The notes: a model not told the origin generated them from the sequence alone. A DNA stretch of 64,000 nucleotides from Pseudomonas shahriarae (GCF_014268455.2 NZ_CP077085.1:4629001-4693000), one strand, 5' to 3'. Positions 28,099-36,201 are shown, counted from the stretch's first letter. Made by a program: numbers and translations.

Positions 28099-29418
28099 TC
28101 ACGTCATCTGAATGATGGTCTGCATGATGGTGCTCTGGGTGGAGATCGTCTTGGCGTTCGCCTGGTAGTTGCTCTGGGCCTTGATCAGGTCCACCAGCTC
28201 ATTGGTCAGGTTGACGTTGGAGTTCTCCAGGGAGTTGGCCACGATCGAGCCCAGGGTCCCGGCTTCCGGTGTATCGTAGCCAGGCTGGCCCGAGGCAAAG
28301 GTTTCTTTCCAGGTGGTGCCACCGGCAGGCTGCAGGCCTTGCTCATTGTTGAAGCTGGCCAGGGAGATCTGGCCGATGGCCTTGCTCTGCTGGTTGCTGA
28401 AGGTGGCGAACAGCACACCGCTGCCGTCGATTTTCAGCCCGGTGATTTCGCCGGTGGCATAGCCATCAGTGATCGGCGGGTTACGGTAGCTGGCCGAGTT
28501 GTACTGAGTGATGTCGGACATGTTGATCGCGATACCGCCCGGGTTGGCAGCAGCCCCGTTGTCAGGGTTCCACACGCCATTTTCCATGACGCCCGGCTTC
28601 CAGTCGCTGATGGTCAGGGTGGTATTGGATACGGTGCTTGGCGGGGTAATGATCCCCGTCAAGGTGCCTGAGGTATCAAATGTCACCGTGGAGGCCACCG
28701 GAGCAACCGCACCGGTTCCCTTGAGCGGCGTACCGTCAGGGTTACGTCCGTCGATCAGGGTGTAGGAGTTCCAGGTATTGGAGCCGGTTTTCACCATGTA
28801 CTGCACCATCTCATGGGCGTTGCCTTGAGTGTCATACAAGGTGGTGCCGTACTGCTCGGTAAACGAGCTCGCTACAGTCGGGTCAAACGGGTTGGTCGTC
28901 TGGTCGATCACCGGTTTGGAGGAGTTCAGGTTGCTGCTGGAGTCAACCTTGGTCGACGCTTTAGGCGGCAGGTTGGACAGGTTGATCCGCAGATCGGTCA
29001 GGCCGCTCTTGGAAATCTTGCCATCTTCATCGGCAGCATAGCCCTGCAGGCGCGAGGTGCCGGTGTTGTTGGTGATGTAGCCGTCCTTGTTCGCCTGGAA
29101 CGAGCCATTACGGGTGTATTCCAGCGAACCGTCGCTGCCCTTCTGCACGAAGAAGCCGCCGCCCTGGATACCCATGTCCAGCACGCCGCCGCTGCCGTTG
29201 ACTTCACCCTGGGTGAACTGCTGGGAAACGGCCGCCAGGTTCACGCCGGTGCCAATGGTTTTATTGCCGGTGCCCAGGCGGGACGCGGCATAAATGTCGC
29301 CGAATTCTGCGCGGGACGACTTGAAACCGGTGGTCGCGACGTTGGCGATGTTATTGCCGGTCACATCCAGTTGTTTGTTGGCCGCATAGAGGCCGCTAAG
29401 GCCGATATTAAAAGACAT
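28099..29418 (-). CDS. flgE: Flagellar hook protein FlgE
   Basis: A 439-residue hook subunit. The N-terminus MSFNIGLSGLYAANKQLDVTGNNIANVATTGFK is the conserved rod/hook domain, and the C-terminus (LENSNVNLTNELVDLIKAQSNYQANAKTI) is its coiled-coil partner. The variable middle (~150-330) forms the exposed hook surface. It is exported by the flagellar type III apparatus. It is last in flgBCDE, 31 bases after flgD. In P. aeruginosa flgF follows flgE; here a terminator and an effector-like gene follow instead. Confidence 0.96.
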   Translation of the reverse strand: MSFNIGLSGLYAANKQLDVTGNNIANVATTGFKSSRAEFGDIYAASRLGTGNKTIGTGVNLAAVSQQFTQGEVNGSGGVLDMGIQGGGFFVQKGSDGSLEYTRNGSFQANKDGYITNNTGTSRLQGYAADEDGKISKSGLTDLRINLSNLPPKASTKVDSSSNLNSSKPVIDQTTNPFDPTVASSFTEQYGTTLYDTQGNAHEMVQYMVKTGSNTWNSYTLIDGRNPDGTPLKGTGAVAPVASTVTFDTSGTLTGIITPPSTVSNTTLTISDWKPGVMENGVWNPDNGAAANPGGIAINMSDITQYNSASYRNPPITDGYATGEITGLKIDGSGVLFATFSNQQSKAIGQISLASFNNEQGLQPAGGTTWKETFASGQPGYDTPEAGTLGSIVANSLENSNVNLTNELVDLIKAQSNYQANAKTISTQSTIMQTIIQMT

Positions 29419-29449
29419 GTTTCTCTCCTCTTGCCGTATTTAGCCGGCT

Positions 29450-30181
29450 CTATGTACCGATAGTCTGAATTTGCGACAGCTTGATGCTGCCCATGCCGCC
29501 AGAAAGATTGAGCAGCATTTCGCCGCCGGTCTGGCTCAAGGTCACGCTGGTGACCGTGGCCGGCAGCGAGGTTTTCAGGGAGACCGAATCACCGGCGTCA
29601 TTCTTGGTGCTGGCTGCGAAGGTGTAGGTGCCAGAATCAAGCTGCTCGCCCGCTTCGTTTTTACCGTCCCAGATAAAGTCCGACTTGCCGGCGCTCTGGG
29701 CGCCCAGCTCGATGGTCTTGACCAGCTTGCCGTCCTTGTCGGTGACCTTGACGGTGACACTGCCCACCGACGCCCCCACGGCAACCGAGCCGGTAAAGCT
29801 CTTGCTGGTATCAACCAGGGCCTTGTCGGTTTCAATAATCACCGAGCGCCCTACCAGCGAAGACGCTTGCAGCGCTTGCGACGACTTATAGTTGCCGGTG
29901 ATGGTGTTCACCGAGTCGTTCAAGGTGTTGATGCCTTCCAGGCTGCTGAACTGCGCCAGTTGGGCCACGAACGCGCCGTTGTCCTGGGGCGACAGCGGGT
30001 TCTGGTTCTTCAGCTGGGTGACCAGCAGTTGCAGGAATGCATCCTTGCCCAGGGACTGGTTGCCCGAGGCCGCCTTGGCCGTATCGGCCAGGTTGCCCTG
30101 AGTGGACTTGGCATCCTTGACCTTGGAGTCGAACAGACTCTGGACCGTCGAGTTACTCGACACATCGTTAGTGACGGACAT
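29450..30181 (-). CDS. flgD: Flagellar hook-capping protein FlgD
   Basis: A 243-residue hook assembly scaffold. The N-terminal export/cap region contains LGKDAFLQLLVTQLKNQNPLSPQDNGAFVAQLAQFSSLEGI, the FlgD signature. It is followed by a FlgD Ig-like/Tudor module (SDFIWDGKNEAGEQLDSGTYTF). It caps the growing hook and is later replaced by FlgK. Its start lies 16 bases after flgC. Length is normal. Confidence 0.95.
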   Translation of the reverse strand: MSVTNDVSSNSTVQSLFDSKVKDAKSTQGNLADTAKAASGNQSLGKDAFLQLLVTQLKNQNPLSPQDNGAFVAQLAQFSSLEGINTLNDSVNTITGNYKSSQALQASSLVGRSVIIETDKALVDTSKSFTGSVAVGASVGSVTVKVTDKDGKLVKTIELGAQSAGKSDFIWDGKNEAGEQLDSGTYTFAASTKNDAGDSVSLKTSLPATVTSVTLSQTGGEMLLNLSGGMGSIKLSQIQTIGT

Positions 30182-30197
30182 GCTTTAGCGCCCCTTA

Positions 30198-30641
30198 TCA
30201 CTGACCGAGGGTCAGGACCTTCTGCATCATGGCTTTGGCGGTGTTCATCATTTCCGCGTTGGTCTGGAACGAGCGACTGGCGGAAATCATGTCAGCCATT
30301 TCCTCGACCACGTTGACGTTGGGGTAGTACACGTAGCCCTTTTCGTTCGCAGCGGGATGATTGGGTTCGTAGCGGGCGTCGAGGTTGCTCTGGTCTTCGA
30401 CCACACCCAGCACCTGCACGCCCTGGCCGGCAGCATCCTGGCTCTGGAACAACGAGTCGCTGCCGCCGTTCTGACCGGCCTGGAACATGGTGGCGAACAC
30501 TGGGTGCCGGGCGCGATAGGTCTGGTCGATGCTCGACGACACCGTTTCGGCGTTGGCAATGTTACTGGCGACCGTGTTCAGACGCGTGGTCTGGGCGCTC
30601 ATGCCACTACCGGCAATATTGAAAACACTGGATAGAGACAT
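30198..30641 (-). CDS. flgC: Flagellar rod protein FlgC
   Basis: A 147-residue proximal rod protein. It begins MSLSSVFNIAGSGMSAQTTRLNTVASNIANAET, the rod-family N-terminal helix, and ends with VNVVEEMADMISASRSFQTNAEMMNTAKAMM, the matching C-terminal helix. It is four bases from the flgB stop, so translationally linked. It is exported without a cleaved signal. Confidence 0.96.
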   Translation of the reverse strand: MSLSSVFNIAGSGMSAQTTRLNTVASNIANAETVSSSIDQTYRARHPVFATMFQAGQNGGSDSLFQSQDAAGQGVQVLGVVEDQSNLDARYEPNHPAANEKGYVYYPNVNVVEEMADMISASRSFQTNAEMMNTAKAMMQKVLTLGQ

Positions 30642-30644
30642 GGC

Positions 30645-31052
30645 TTATTCTCCGCGCAGGGCTGACATCAGCCCTTTGAATTTGCTGTTGAGCAGGGTGA
30701 AGCTGGCCTGGAAGTTCACCGAGTTCTCGGCGTAGTTCGATTGTTCCAGCTGCGCGTCGACCGTGTTCTGGTCGATCGACGGCTGCATCGGCGTGCGATA
30801 CATCAGCGACTCATCGCCACTGCTCAGGCCCTGCGCTTCGATATGACGGTTATTGGTCATGTTCAAGGCGAAGGAGCCGTTCTTGGTCTTGTCGCTCTGT
30901 GCGGCGAGCACGGCGGCAAAGTCCAGGTCCCGAGCCTTGTAGTTCGGGGTATCGGCGTTGGCGATGTTGTTAGCCAGGACTTCGGCACGCTGGGCGCGGA
31001 AGCCCAGGGCCTGTTCATGGATACCGAGCGCTTTATCGAAGCTGATGCTCAT
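30645..31052 (-). CDS. flgB: Flagellar rod protein FlgB
   Basis: A 135-residue proximal rod protein, first gene of flgBCDE. Signature: ALGFRAQRAEVLANNIANADTPNYKARDLDF near the N-terminus and YAENSVNFQASFTLLNSKFKGLMSALRGE at the end. A sigma-54 promoter lies 48-62 bases upstream of the ATG, which fits FleQ/FleR-dependent hook-basal-body expression in pseudomonads. Confidence 0.96.
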   Translation of the reverse strand: MSISFDKALGIHEQALGFRAQRAEVLANNIANADTPNYKARDLDFAAVLAAQSDKTKNGSFALNMTNNRHIEAQGLSSGDESLMYRTPMQPSIDQNTVDAQLEQSNYAENSVNFQASFTLLNSKFKGLMSALRGE

Positions 31053-31099
31053 GGCGGAAACCTTTAGGGGCTGACCTGCTTTTCTGTAACAGGGTTATA

Positions 31100-31114
31100 G
31101 CAAGCGCCATGCCA
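31100..31114 (-). promoter_or_regulatory. Sigma-54 promoter of flgBCDE
   Basis: On the minus strand TGGCAT-GGCGC-TTGC, one change from TGGCAC-N5-TTGC and correctly spaced. Its orientation and distance to flgB fit. Confidence 0.8.
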
Positions 31115-31152
31115 GGTTTTTCAGAGCCCATAAATCAAGGGCTTAGGGAGAT

Positions 31153-31227
31153 ATTGCCGGTGGCAATGCCGGAAAAGCGGCAACGCTTGACCGCGAAACG
31201 TCAGGAAAGCGGCAATGGGTGTTGCCG
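31153..31227. promoter_or_regulatory. Paired inverted repeats upstream of the flgB promoter
   Basis: ATTGCC-GGT-GGCAAT (31153-31167) and CGGCAA-N6-TTGCCG (31210-31227), with a further GCGGCAA between them. They lie ~40-115 bases upstream of the sigma-54 promoter, where enhancer proteins such as FleR or FleQ bind. The regulator is inferred. Confidence 0.5.
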
Positions 31228-31279
31228 TTTTATGCCGGGGAGATAATCGATGGCGTTGCCGCCAGCGATGGCCGGCCGG

Positions 31280-31311
31280 GACCTTTGGTTGACGATGAGC
31301 AACCAAAGGTC
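31280..31311. terminator. Strong hairpin after effector-like copy 2
   Basis: GACCTTTGGTTG and CAACCAAAGGTC, a perfect 12-bp stem with an 8-base loop, 50 bases past the stop of the minus-strand gene. The T-rich tail (CTTTTCTTG) is on the plus strand, so its direction of action is unclear. Confidence 0.45.
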
Positions 31312-31360
31312 TTTTCTTGCAAGGTTTCCACTATCGGCATCACGCGCCTTAAAGGCGCCA

Positions 31361-32266
31361 TCAAGTCAAAAGGATTACGTTTTCCTTAAATACGACGCCG
31401 TTTCCGGTCATGGTTCCCCTCTGGACCCTGCCGCCCTTGCTCCCCCAGTGATCCTCTACCCCTCCAACCACCACCATCGAATGGGCCGTACCGGGCCCCG
31501 CGACGTCCTTCTCTATGATGCCCAGCCGGCCATTCTGCAGATCACTTACGGTTCCCTGCCGAATATGATCCTTCATGCCCAGCCGGATAAAGGCGTCCTT
31601 GGTGTGCTCACCATTGCCAAGGGAGTCCAGGGCCTTGGAAAAGTCATATTTCGAATTTTCATGGTTGGCTTCCTGTGCTTTCTTGGCACTGGTCGCATAG
31701 GCCAGGACTGCGGTCTTTTTCATCACAGGATCATTACCTTTAAAGCCGGCATGACGCTCTGCCGCCTCCATCTCCTGGCGAGTCAAATTCACCTCACTCC
31801 CGTCCTTCAACGTGATGTGGTAGCCATTCTGGGTTTCCTTCACATCCTTGAAGAGGTCGGTCTCCTTCTTGCCATAGCGCTCCATCATTGCCTTGATGGC
31901 TGAAACCGTGGCGCAGTTACCATTTCGCCCTTGAAAAAACCCTGCAAAAACATCCCCGGTATCTTTCCCGGCCTTGAGTCCGGCACGGACTGAATCGCCC
32001 CCTCCAAAAGAAGAGAAATCGTTTGTCGGTAGAGAGTCACTGGAGGCAAAAGAGTCGTAGCTAAAAGCCTGTCTCGAAACCCCACTATTGACCGGGGAAA
32101 AGCTGATGCTCGGCGCCCCGGACGCCTGAGTGCCAGGCATAGGGCTGGAACCTGCCCACCCCCTTGCCGCCCCTGCGGGGGGATCCTGCACACGCCGCGA
32201 TTCAATAACCGGATCGAACGCAAAACGTGCACCTCCCGGACGATGCTCTGTCGAAATGTTTCCCAT
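31361..32266 (-). CDS. Putative type III effector, Cys/His-core family, copy 2
   Basis: A 301-residue paralogue of 26887-27924. The start MGNIST fits the eukaryotic N-myristoylation pattern (Gly2, Thr6), which several P. syringae effectors use to reach host membranes. The ATG at 32266 has GGAGGAGGG upstream. A Ser/Gly/Pro-rich N-terminal region (to ~95) precedes the conserved core: GRNGNCATVSAIKAMMERYG with C118, VKETQNGYHITLKDGSEV, and AHSMVVVGG with H262 (acid D272). An hrp box is centred ~105 bases upstream. Function is inferred only as a secreted, possibly papain-like thiol enzyme. Sampled GC (~50%) is well below the flanking flagellar genes. Confidence 0.7.
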   Translation of the reverse strand: MGNISTEHRPGGARFAFDPVIESRRVQDPPAGAARGWAGSSPMPGTQASGAPSISFSPVNSGVSRQAFSYDSFASSDSLPTNDFSSFGGGDSVRAGLKAGKDTGDVFAGFFQGRNGNCATVSAIKAMMERYGKKETDLFKDVKETQNGYHITLKDGSEVNLTRQEMEAAERHAGFKGNDPVMKKTAVLAYATSAKKAQEANHENSKYDFSKALDSLGNGEHTKDAFIRLGMKDHIRQGTVSDLQNGRLGIIEKDVAGPGTAHSMVVVGGVEDHWGSKGGRVQRGTMTGNGVVFKENVILLT

Positions 32267-32356
32267 ACCCTCCTCCTTCCGGTGAACGTGGCGATAAAGA
32301 CTTCGCGCCCTCGTCAACACGGCTTACGTTTTGAACGAACGGAACTTGCCCACCCA

Positions 32357-32385
32357 TCCGTGGCGAGCTGAGAAACATAAGTTCC
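32357..32385 (-). promoter_or_regulatory. hrp box (HrpL/RspL-type promoter), copy 2
   Basis: On the minus strand GGAACT, 16 bases, CCACGGA, an excellent match to GGAACC-N15/16-CCACNNA. It is oriented toward the effector-like gene, 91 bases upstream of its ATG, and just beyond the cheR terminator side. Confidence 0.78.
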
Positions 32386-32408
32386 AGAAGGGGGAACATC
32401 CCGCGCGC

Positions 32409-32437
32409 AAAAAAGGGAGACCCTTGCGGGTCTCCCT
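32409..32437 (-). terminator. Intrinsic terminator of cheR
   Basis: On the minus strand GGGAGACCC / GGGTCTCCC with a GCAA loop, followed by six T. It separates cheR from the hrp-box gene downstream. Confidence 0.9.
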
Positions 32438-32480
32438 TGTTTGCACGGCTTGCCGCGTCCTGAAGAACGGGCTCAAACCA

Positions 32481-33308
32481 TCACTTGGCCTGGTAGATAA
32501 TACCGGGGCTGCACTGCACCATCTGGTAATGATCCGGCAAGCCATTGAGCGCCTCGGAAGCACCGAGAAACAGATAGCCTCCACGCTTGAGCGTGCCATG
32601 GATGCGCAACAGGATGTCCTTCTTCACTTCAGCCGAGAAGTAGATCAAGACGTTGCGGCAAAACACGATGTCGAACTTGCCCAGGCTGGCGTAGCTGTCC
32701 AGCAGGTTGAACGAGCGGAACTCCACCCGGCTCTTGATCGGCGCCTTGACCGCCCAGCGCCCGGCCCCCTTGGGGTCGAAATAACGCTGCAGGCGCTCCG
32801 GCGACAGACCGCGGCCCAGGGCCAGGCTGTCGTATTCGCCCGTCTTGCAGTTGGTCAGCATGGTGCCGGACAAGTCAGTGGCGACAATTTGCACCCCTGC
32901 CTTCAACTGGCCCATGTTGGTCCGCTCGAACTCGTCGATGGACATCGACAGCGAATACGGTTCCTGCCCCGACGAACACGCCGCCGACCAGATGCGCAGG
33001 CGCTGGCCAGGGCTGGCCTTGATCGCCTCGGGCAATACCTTGTTCTTGAGCACCTCGAAGGGATAAGTATCGCGAAACCATAAGGTTTCGTTAGTGGTCA
33101 TGGCATCGACCACCATCTCCTTGAGCCCGCTGCGCGGTTGGCCCTGGATGCGCTGCACCAGCTCGCCCAGGGACTTGATGCCCTGCTGCTCCATCAATTT
33201 GTTGAGACGGCTTGATACCAGGTATTGCTTGTTTTCACCAAGCAATATGCCACAGGCTTTTTCCAGGAATACCCGGAACTGTTCGAAATCCAAATTACCC
33301 GTAGACAA
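32481..33308 (-). CDS. cheR: Chemotaxis methyltransferase CheR
   Basis: A 275-residue SAM-dependent methyltransferase that methylates glutamates of chemoreceptors. The N-terminal helical domain (FRVFLEKACGILLGENKQYLVSSRLNKLM) precedes the Rossmann domain with RIWSAACSSGQEPYSLSM and the FDIVFCRNVLIYFSAEVK motif. The start appears to be TTG at 33308, with AGAGG upstream, because MSTGNLDFEQF is the family N-terminus. It lies 43 bases downstream of cheV and forms an operon with it. Confidence 0.94.
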   Translation of the reverse strand: MSTGNLDFEQFRVFLEKACGILLGENKQYLVSSRLNKLMEQQGIKSLGELVQRIQGQPRSGLKEMVVDAMTTNETLWFRDTYPFEVLKNKVLPEAIKASPGQRLRIWSAACSSGQEPYSLSMSIDEFERTNMGQLKAGVQIVATDLSGTMLTNCKTGEYDSLALGRGLSPERLQRYFDPKGAGRWAVKAPIKSRVEFRSFNLLDSYASLGKFDIVFCRNVLIYFSAEVKKDILLRIHGTLKRGGYLFLGASEALNGLPDHYQMVQCSPGIIYQAK

Positions 33309-33351
33309 TGAAACCGCCTCTTAACTCGTGTGACCGCCAGGGAGAAAGCCC

Positions 33352-34284
33352 CTAGCCGTGATCTGCAGATTTGATCCGGTCGACTACCCGGGATGCCAGG
33401 TCATCAGGACGGAATTTGGCCAGGAAGTCATCGGCACCGACCTTCTTGACCATCGCCTGATTGAATACACCGGACAATGAAGTATGCAGGATGATATGCA
33501 ATTTTTGCATGCGTGGGTCGTTGCGTATCTCGGCCGTGAGGGTGTAGCCGTCCATTTCCGGCATCTCGATGTCGGAAATCATCATCAGGAATTCTTCTTC
33601 CGGCTTCTTGCCTTCGTCCACCAGCTTACGCAGATAATCCAGCGCCTGGCGGCCATCATTGAGCGCCACCACTTCGACACCCACGGTCTGCAGGCAACGG
33701 GACACCTGCTTGCGCGCCACCGAGGAGTCATCCACCGTCAACACCCGCAGGGACACGGCCTTTTGCTGGGTCTGCTCATCCACGACCCCCACCGAAATCT
33801 GCTCCGACGTGGGTGCCACTTCCGCGAGGATCTTCTCGACGTCGATGATTTCCACCAACTGGTTATCGACCCGCGTCACTGCCGTGAGGTAGTGATCGCG
33901 CCCGGTGCCCTTGGGTGGTGGATGGATCTCTTCCCAGTTCATGTTGACGATGCGCTCCACCGAGCGCACCAGGAAACCCTGGGTCTTGGTGTTGTACTCG
34001 GTGATGATCACAAACGGGCTCTCACGATCCTGCAAGCCGGAAGAGCCGGTGGCCATCGCCAGGTCAAGAATAGGAATCGTCGCACCCCGGATGTTGGCCA
34101 CGCCACACACCACCGGGTTGGACTTGGGCATTATGGTGAGCTTGGGACATTGCAGCACCTCCCGCACTTTAAAGACGTTAATGCCATAGAGCTGCTTGCC
34201 ATCGAGACGAAACAGCAACAACTCCAGGCGATTCTGCCCTACCAGCTGTGTGCGCTGGTTCACTGAATCCATTACACCCGCCAT
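33352..34284 (-). CDS. cheV: Chemotaxis coupling protein CheV
   Basis: A 310-residue fusion of a CheW-like domain (residues ~15-165; ELLLFRLDGKQLYGINVFKVREVL, VCGVANIRGATIPILDL) and a CheY-like receiver (~180-305; VLTVDDSSVARKQVSRCL, MMISDIEMPEMDGYTLT). It couples receptors to CheA and tunes signalling by phosphorylation. Pseudomonads keep it beside flgA and cheR. It is divergent from flgA; an inverted repeat GGGTAC-N5-GTACCC (34313-34329) lies between them. Confidence 0.95.
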   Translation of the reverse strand: MAGVMDSVNQRTQLVGQNRLELLLFRLDGKQLYGINVFKVREVLQCPKLTIMPKSNPVVCGVANIRGATIPILDLAMATGSSGLQDRESPFVIITEYNTKTQGFLVRSVERIVNMNWEEIHPPPKGTGRDHYLTAVTRVDNQLVEIIDVEKILAEVAPTSEQISVGVVDEQTQQKAVSLRVLTVDDSSVARKQVSRCLQTVGVEVVALNDGRQALDYLRKLVDEGKKPEEEFLMMISDIEMPEMDGYTLTAEIRNDPRMQKLHIILHTSLSGVFNQAMVKKVGADDFLAKFRPDDLASRVVDRIKSADHG

Positions 34285-34338
34285 GCCCAGACTCCTACGC
34301 TACAAAACTTACGGGTACGACGCGTACCCAACACAAAA

Positions 34339-34353
34339 CGGCACGCGCTTTGC
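34339..34353 (+). promoter_or_regulatory. Possible sigma-54 promoter of flgA
   Basis: CGGCAC-GCGCT-TTGC matches the consensus except for the first base. Its start point would fall near 34365, at the flgA ATG itself, so either the mRNA is leaderless, the true start is downstream, or the match is chance. Confidence 0.35.
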
Positions 34354-34365
34354 TATTTATTGGCC

Positions 34366-35130
34366 ATGGACATCAAAACGACAGTTTCCCGACGCCTTCG
34401 CTCGCCACAGTACCGCAGATTGCTCTGCGCCTGGACGGCGTTGTTTGCCTTGGGTACCGGCCTTGCAGCCCGTGCCGACAACGTCACCTTGCCTGATCTA
34501 CTTATCGGCGTCACTCAAGGCTTTCTTGAGTTCACTGTAGAAGATTATCTGGCAACCACACAGACACCGGGCCGTTATGAAATCCAGGTCAACCAGTTGG
34601 ACCCGCGTTTGCGCATGCCCATGTGTGACAAGGAATTGACAGGCTCCCTGGAAAGCCCCGCCCAGCCCATTGGCCGCGTGACCGTGCGCGTGCGCTGCGA
34701 CGGCAGTTCGCCCTGGACCGTGTTCGTGCCGGCCCAGGTCCGCCTGTATCGTGACGTGGTGACCGTCACCCGCCCGCTCAAGCGCACCGGCATCATCGGT
34801 TTTGAAGACGTGGCCCTGCGCGAACGGGACATCAGCCAGATCAGACAGGGTTACCTCACCTCCGTGGACCAGGCCGTCGGGCAAAAACTGACCCGACCAA
34901 TGGTCACCGACCAGGTCATCACCCTGGTTCACCTGGAACAGGCAGAAGTGGTGCGCAAGGGCGACCATGTGGTGATATCCGCCAGCAGCGGGGGGCTGAA
35001 CGTGAAAATGCCGGGGGAAGCCCTGGCCAGTGGCGGGATGAGCGAGCAGATTCGCGTGAAGAACCTCAACTCCAAACGTGTGATCAAGGCTCGGGTAACA
35101 GCCCCTGGCCAAGTGGAGGTGGCGCTATAG
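34366..35130 (+). CDS. flgA: Flagellar P-ring assembly chaperone FlgA
   Basis: A 254-residue periplasmic protein. The signal peptide (~residues 1-38; RRLLCAWTALFALGTGLAARA) has a long basic n-region. The mature part ends in a SAF domain typical of FlgA: VTRPLKRTGIIGFEDVALRERDISQIRQGYLT and AVGQKLTRPMVTDQVIT. It assists FlgI polymerisation. The ATG at 34366 gives MDIKTTVSRR; a TTG two codons earlier is less likely. It is followed by flgM. Confidence 0.92.
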   Translation: MDIKTTVSRRLRSPQYRRLLCAWTALFALGTGLAARADNVTLPDLLIGVTQGFLEFTVEDYLATTQTPGRYEIQVNQLDPRLRMPMCDKELTGSLESPAQPIGRVTVRVRCDGSSPWTVFVPAQVRLYRDVVTVTRPLKRTGIIGFEDVALRERDISQIRQGYLTSVDQAVGQKLTRPMVTDQVITLVHLEQAEVVRKGDHVVISASSGGLNVKMPGEALASGGMSEQIRVKNLNSKRVIKARVTAPGQVEVAL

Positions 35131-35208
35131 ATCACTGGCGTGGGACGCTGGCTTTTCCTACACTGTGCGCATGATCTGGCGGTGCACAGGTTTATTGTCG
35201 ATCGCGCC

Positions 35209-35235
35209 TAAAGTTTGTCCGGGTATGGCCGAAAA
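35209..35235 (+). promoter_or_regulatory. Sigma-28 (FliA) promoter of flgMN
   Basis: TAAAGTTT, 11 bases, GCCGAAAA: matches TAAAGTTT-N11-GCCGATAA except one base. It lies 38 bases upstream of the flgM ATG, giving the usual FliA-dependent late expression of the anti-sigma factor. Confidence 0.88.
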
Positions 35236-35272
35236 CATGGCAAGCGTCCAATTACCCAGAGGTTTTTTTAAC

Positions 35273-35590
35273 ATGGTCATTGATTTCAGCCGATTGAACA
35301 GCGCCCAGGCAACGCCCGGCGGCACGCGTACCAACGCGGCCAAGGACAGCGTTGAAGCCAAGGCCCCGGCACTGCCTGCCAAGGCAGAACAGACCGCTTC
35401 GACCCAAAGTGGCGAATCGGTGCATTTGAGCAACGAGGCTCAACAGTTGCAGAAGATCACAGACTCGCTGCGCGATCAGCCGGTGGTCAATAAAGCCCGT
35501 GTGGCCGAATTGAAGCAGGCAATTGCCGATGGCAGCTATCAGATCGACAACGACCGTTTAGCCGGCAAAATCATCAAAGCCGAGCGCTAG
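35273..35590 (+). CDS. flgM: Anti-sigma-28 factor FlgM
   Basis: A 105-residue protein, disordered at the N-terminus (MVIDFSRLNSAQATP) with the FliA-binding C-terminal helices RVAELKQAIADGSYQIDNDRLAGKIIKAE. It holds FliA inactive until the hook is finished and is then exported. The ATG at 35273 follows an AGAGG site; upstream in-frame codons overlap the promoter and are not coding. It is transcribed with flgN from a sigma-28 promoter. Confidence 0.93.
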   Translation: MVIDFSRLNSAQATPGGTRTNAAKDSVEAKAPALPAKAEQTASTQSGESVHLSNEAQQLQKITDSLRDQPVVNKARVAELKQAIADGSYQIDNDRLAGKIIKAER

Positions 35591-35638
35591 GCCAAGGCCT
35601 GCGCCAGGCTTTTGGACGCTTAAACCCCAAGGCCAGCC

Positions 35639-36106
35639 ATGCACGACGAAAATCTGCTGCAACTGATCAATGAAGACCTGGCTCCGGCGCAACAGTTGCT
35701 GGAGCTGCTTCAAGACGAATTCGTGGCCCTGTGCGGCCGCGACATGCGCGTGCTGGAAGACATCCTGGCACGCAAGCAATCGCTGATCATCCTGCTTGAA
35801 CAACACGGCCAGAAACGCAGCCAGATCCTGCTCAGCCTGGGCCTGCCCGCTGATCACAGCGGCCTGGAACAGCTCGCCAGCCATTCATCGGTCGGTGACC
35901 AGTTGCTGGCTCAGAGCGCAGCGCTCAATCAGTTGTTGATCAGTTGCCAGGAGGCCAATGTGCTCAATGGCCAGTCGATCCAACTGCAGCAAGCCACCAC
36001 CGCCAACCAGTTGCGCATCCTCCACGGTGGCGAACCTCCAGCACTGTATAACGCCCAGGGCTCCACCTCACGGCTGGTCAAGCCCAGCACCCTCAGCCAA
36101 GCCTGA
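35639..36106 (+). CDS. flgN: Flagellar export chaperone FlgN
   Basis: A 155-residue, almost wholly helical protein with heptad-like leucines ([52 protein letters not shown]), the FlgN family pattern. It binds the hook-junction proteins FlgK and FlgL before export. It lies 48 bases downstream of flgM and upstream of the PilZ gene. The C-terminal ~30 residues are Ser/Pro rich, as expected for the flexible end. Confidence 0.9.
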   Translation: MHDENLLQLINEDLAPAQQLLELLQDEFVALCGRDMRVLEDILARKQSLIILLEQHGQKRSQILLSLGLPADHSGLEQLASHSSVGDQLLAQSAALNQLLISCQEANVLNGQSIQLQQATTANQLRILHGGEPPALYNAQGSTSRLVKPSTLSQA

Positions 36107-36201
36107 CGCCGGTTTATCGCGCGGCCTATCAAGGCGCGCCACATACTGGCAAAATGCCGGTTCTTGCGTGTAGTCGTATTTTGTCTGGAGATGGAAGAAC
36201 C

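Noticed and set aside
32341..32353. GGAACTTGCCCAC read as a second hrp box on the plus strand
   Set aside because: The spacing between GGAAC and CCAC is far too short.
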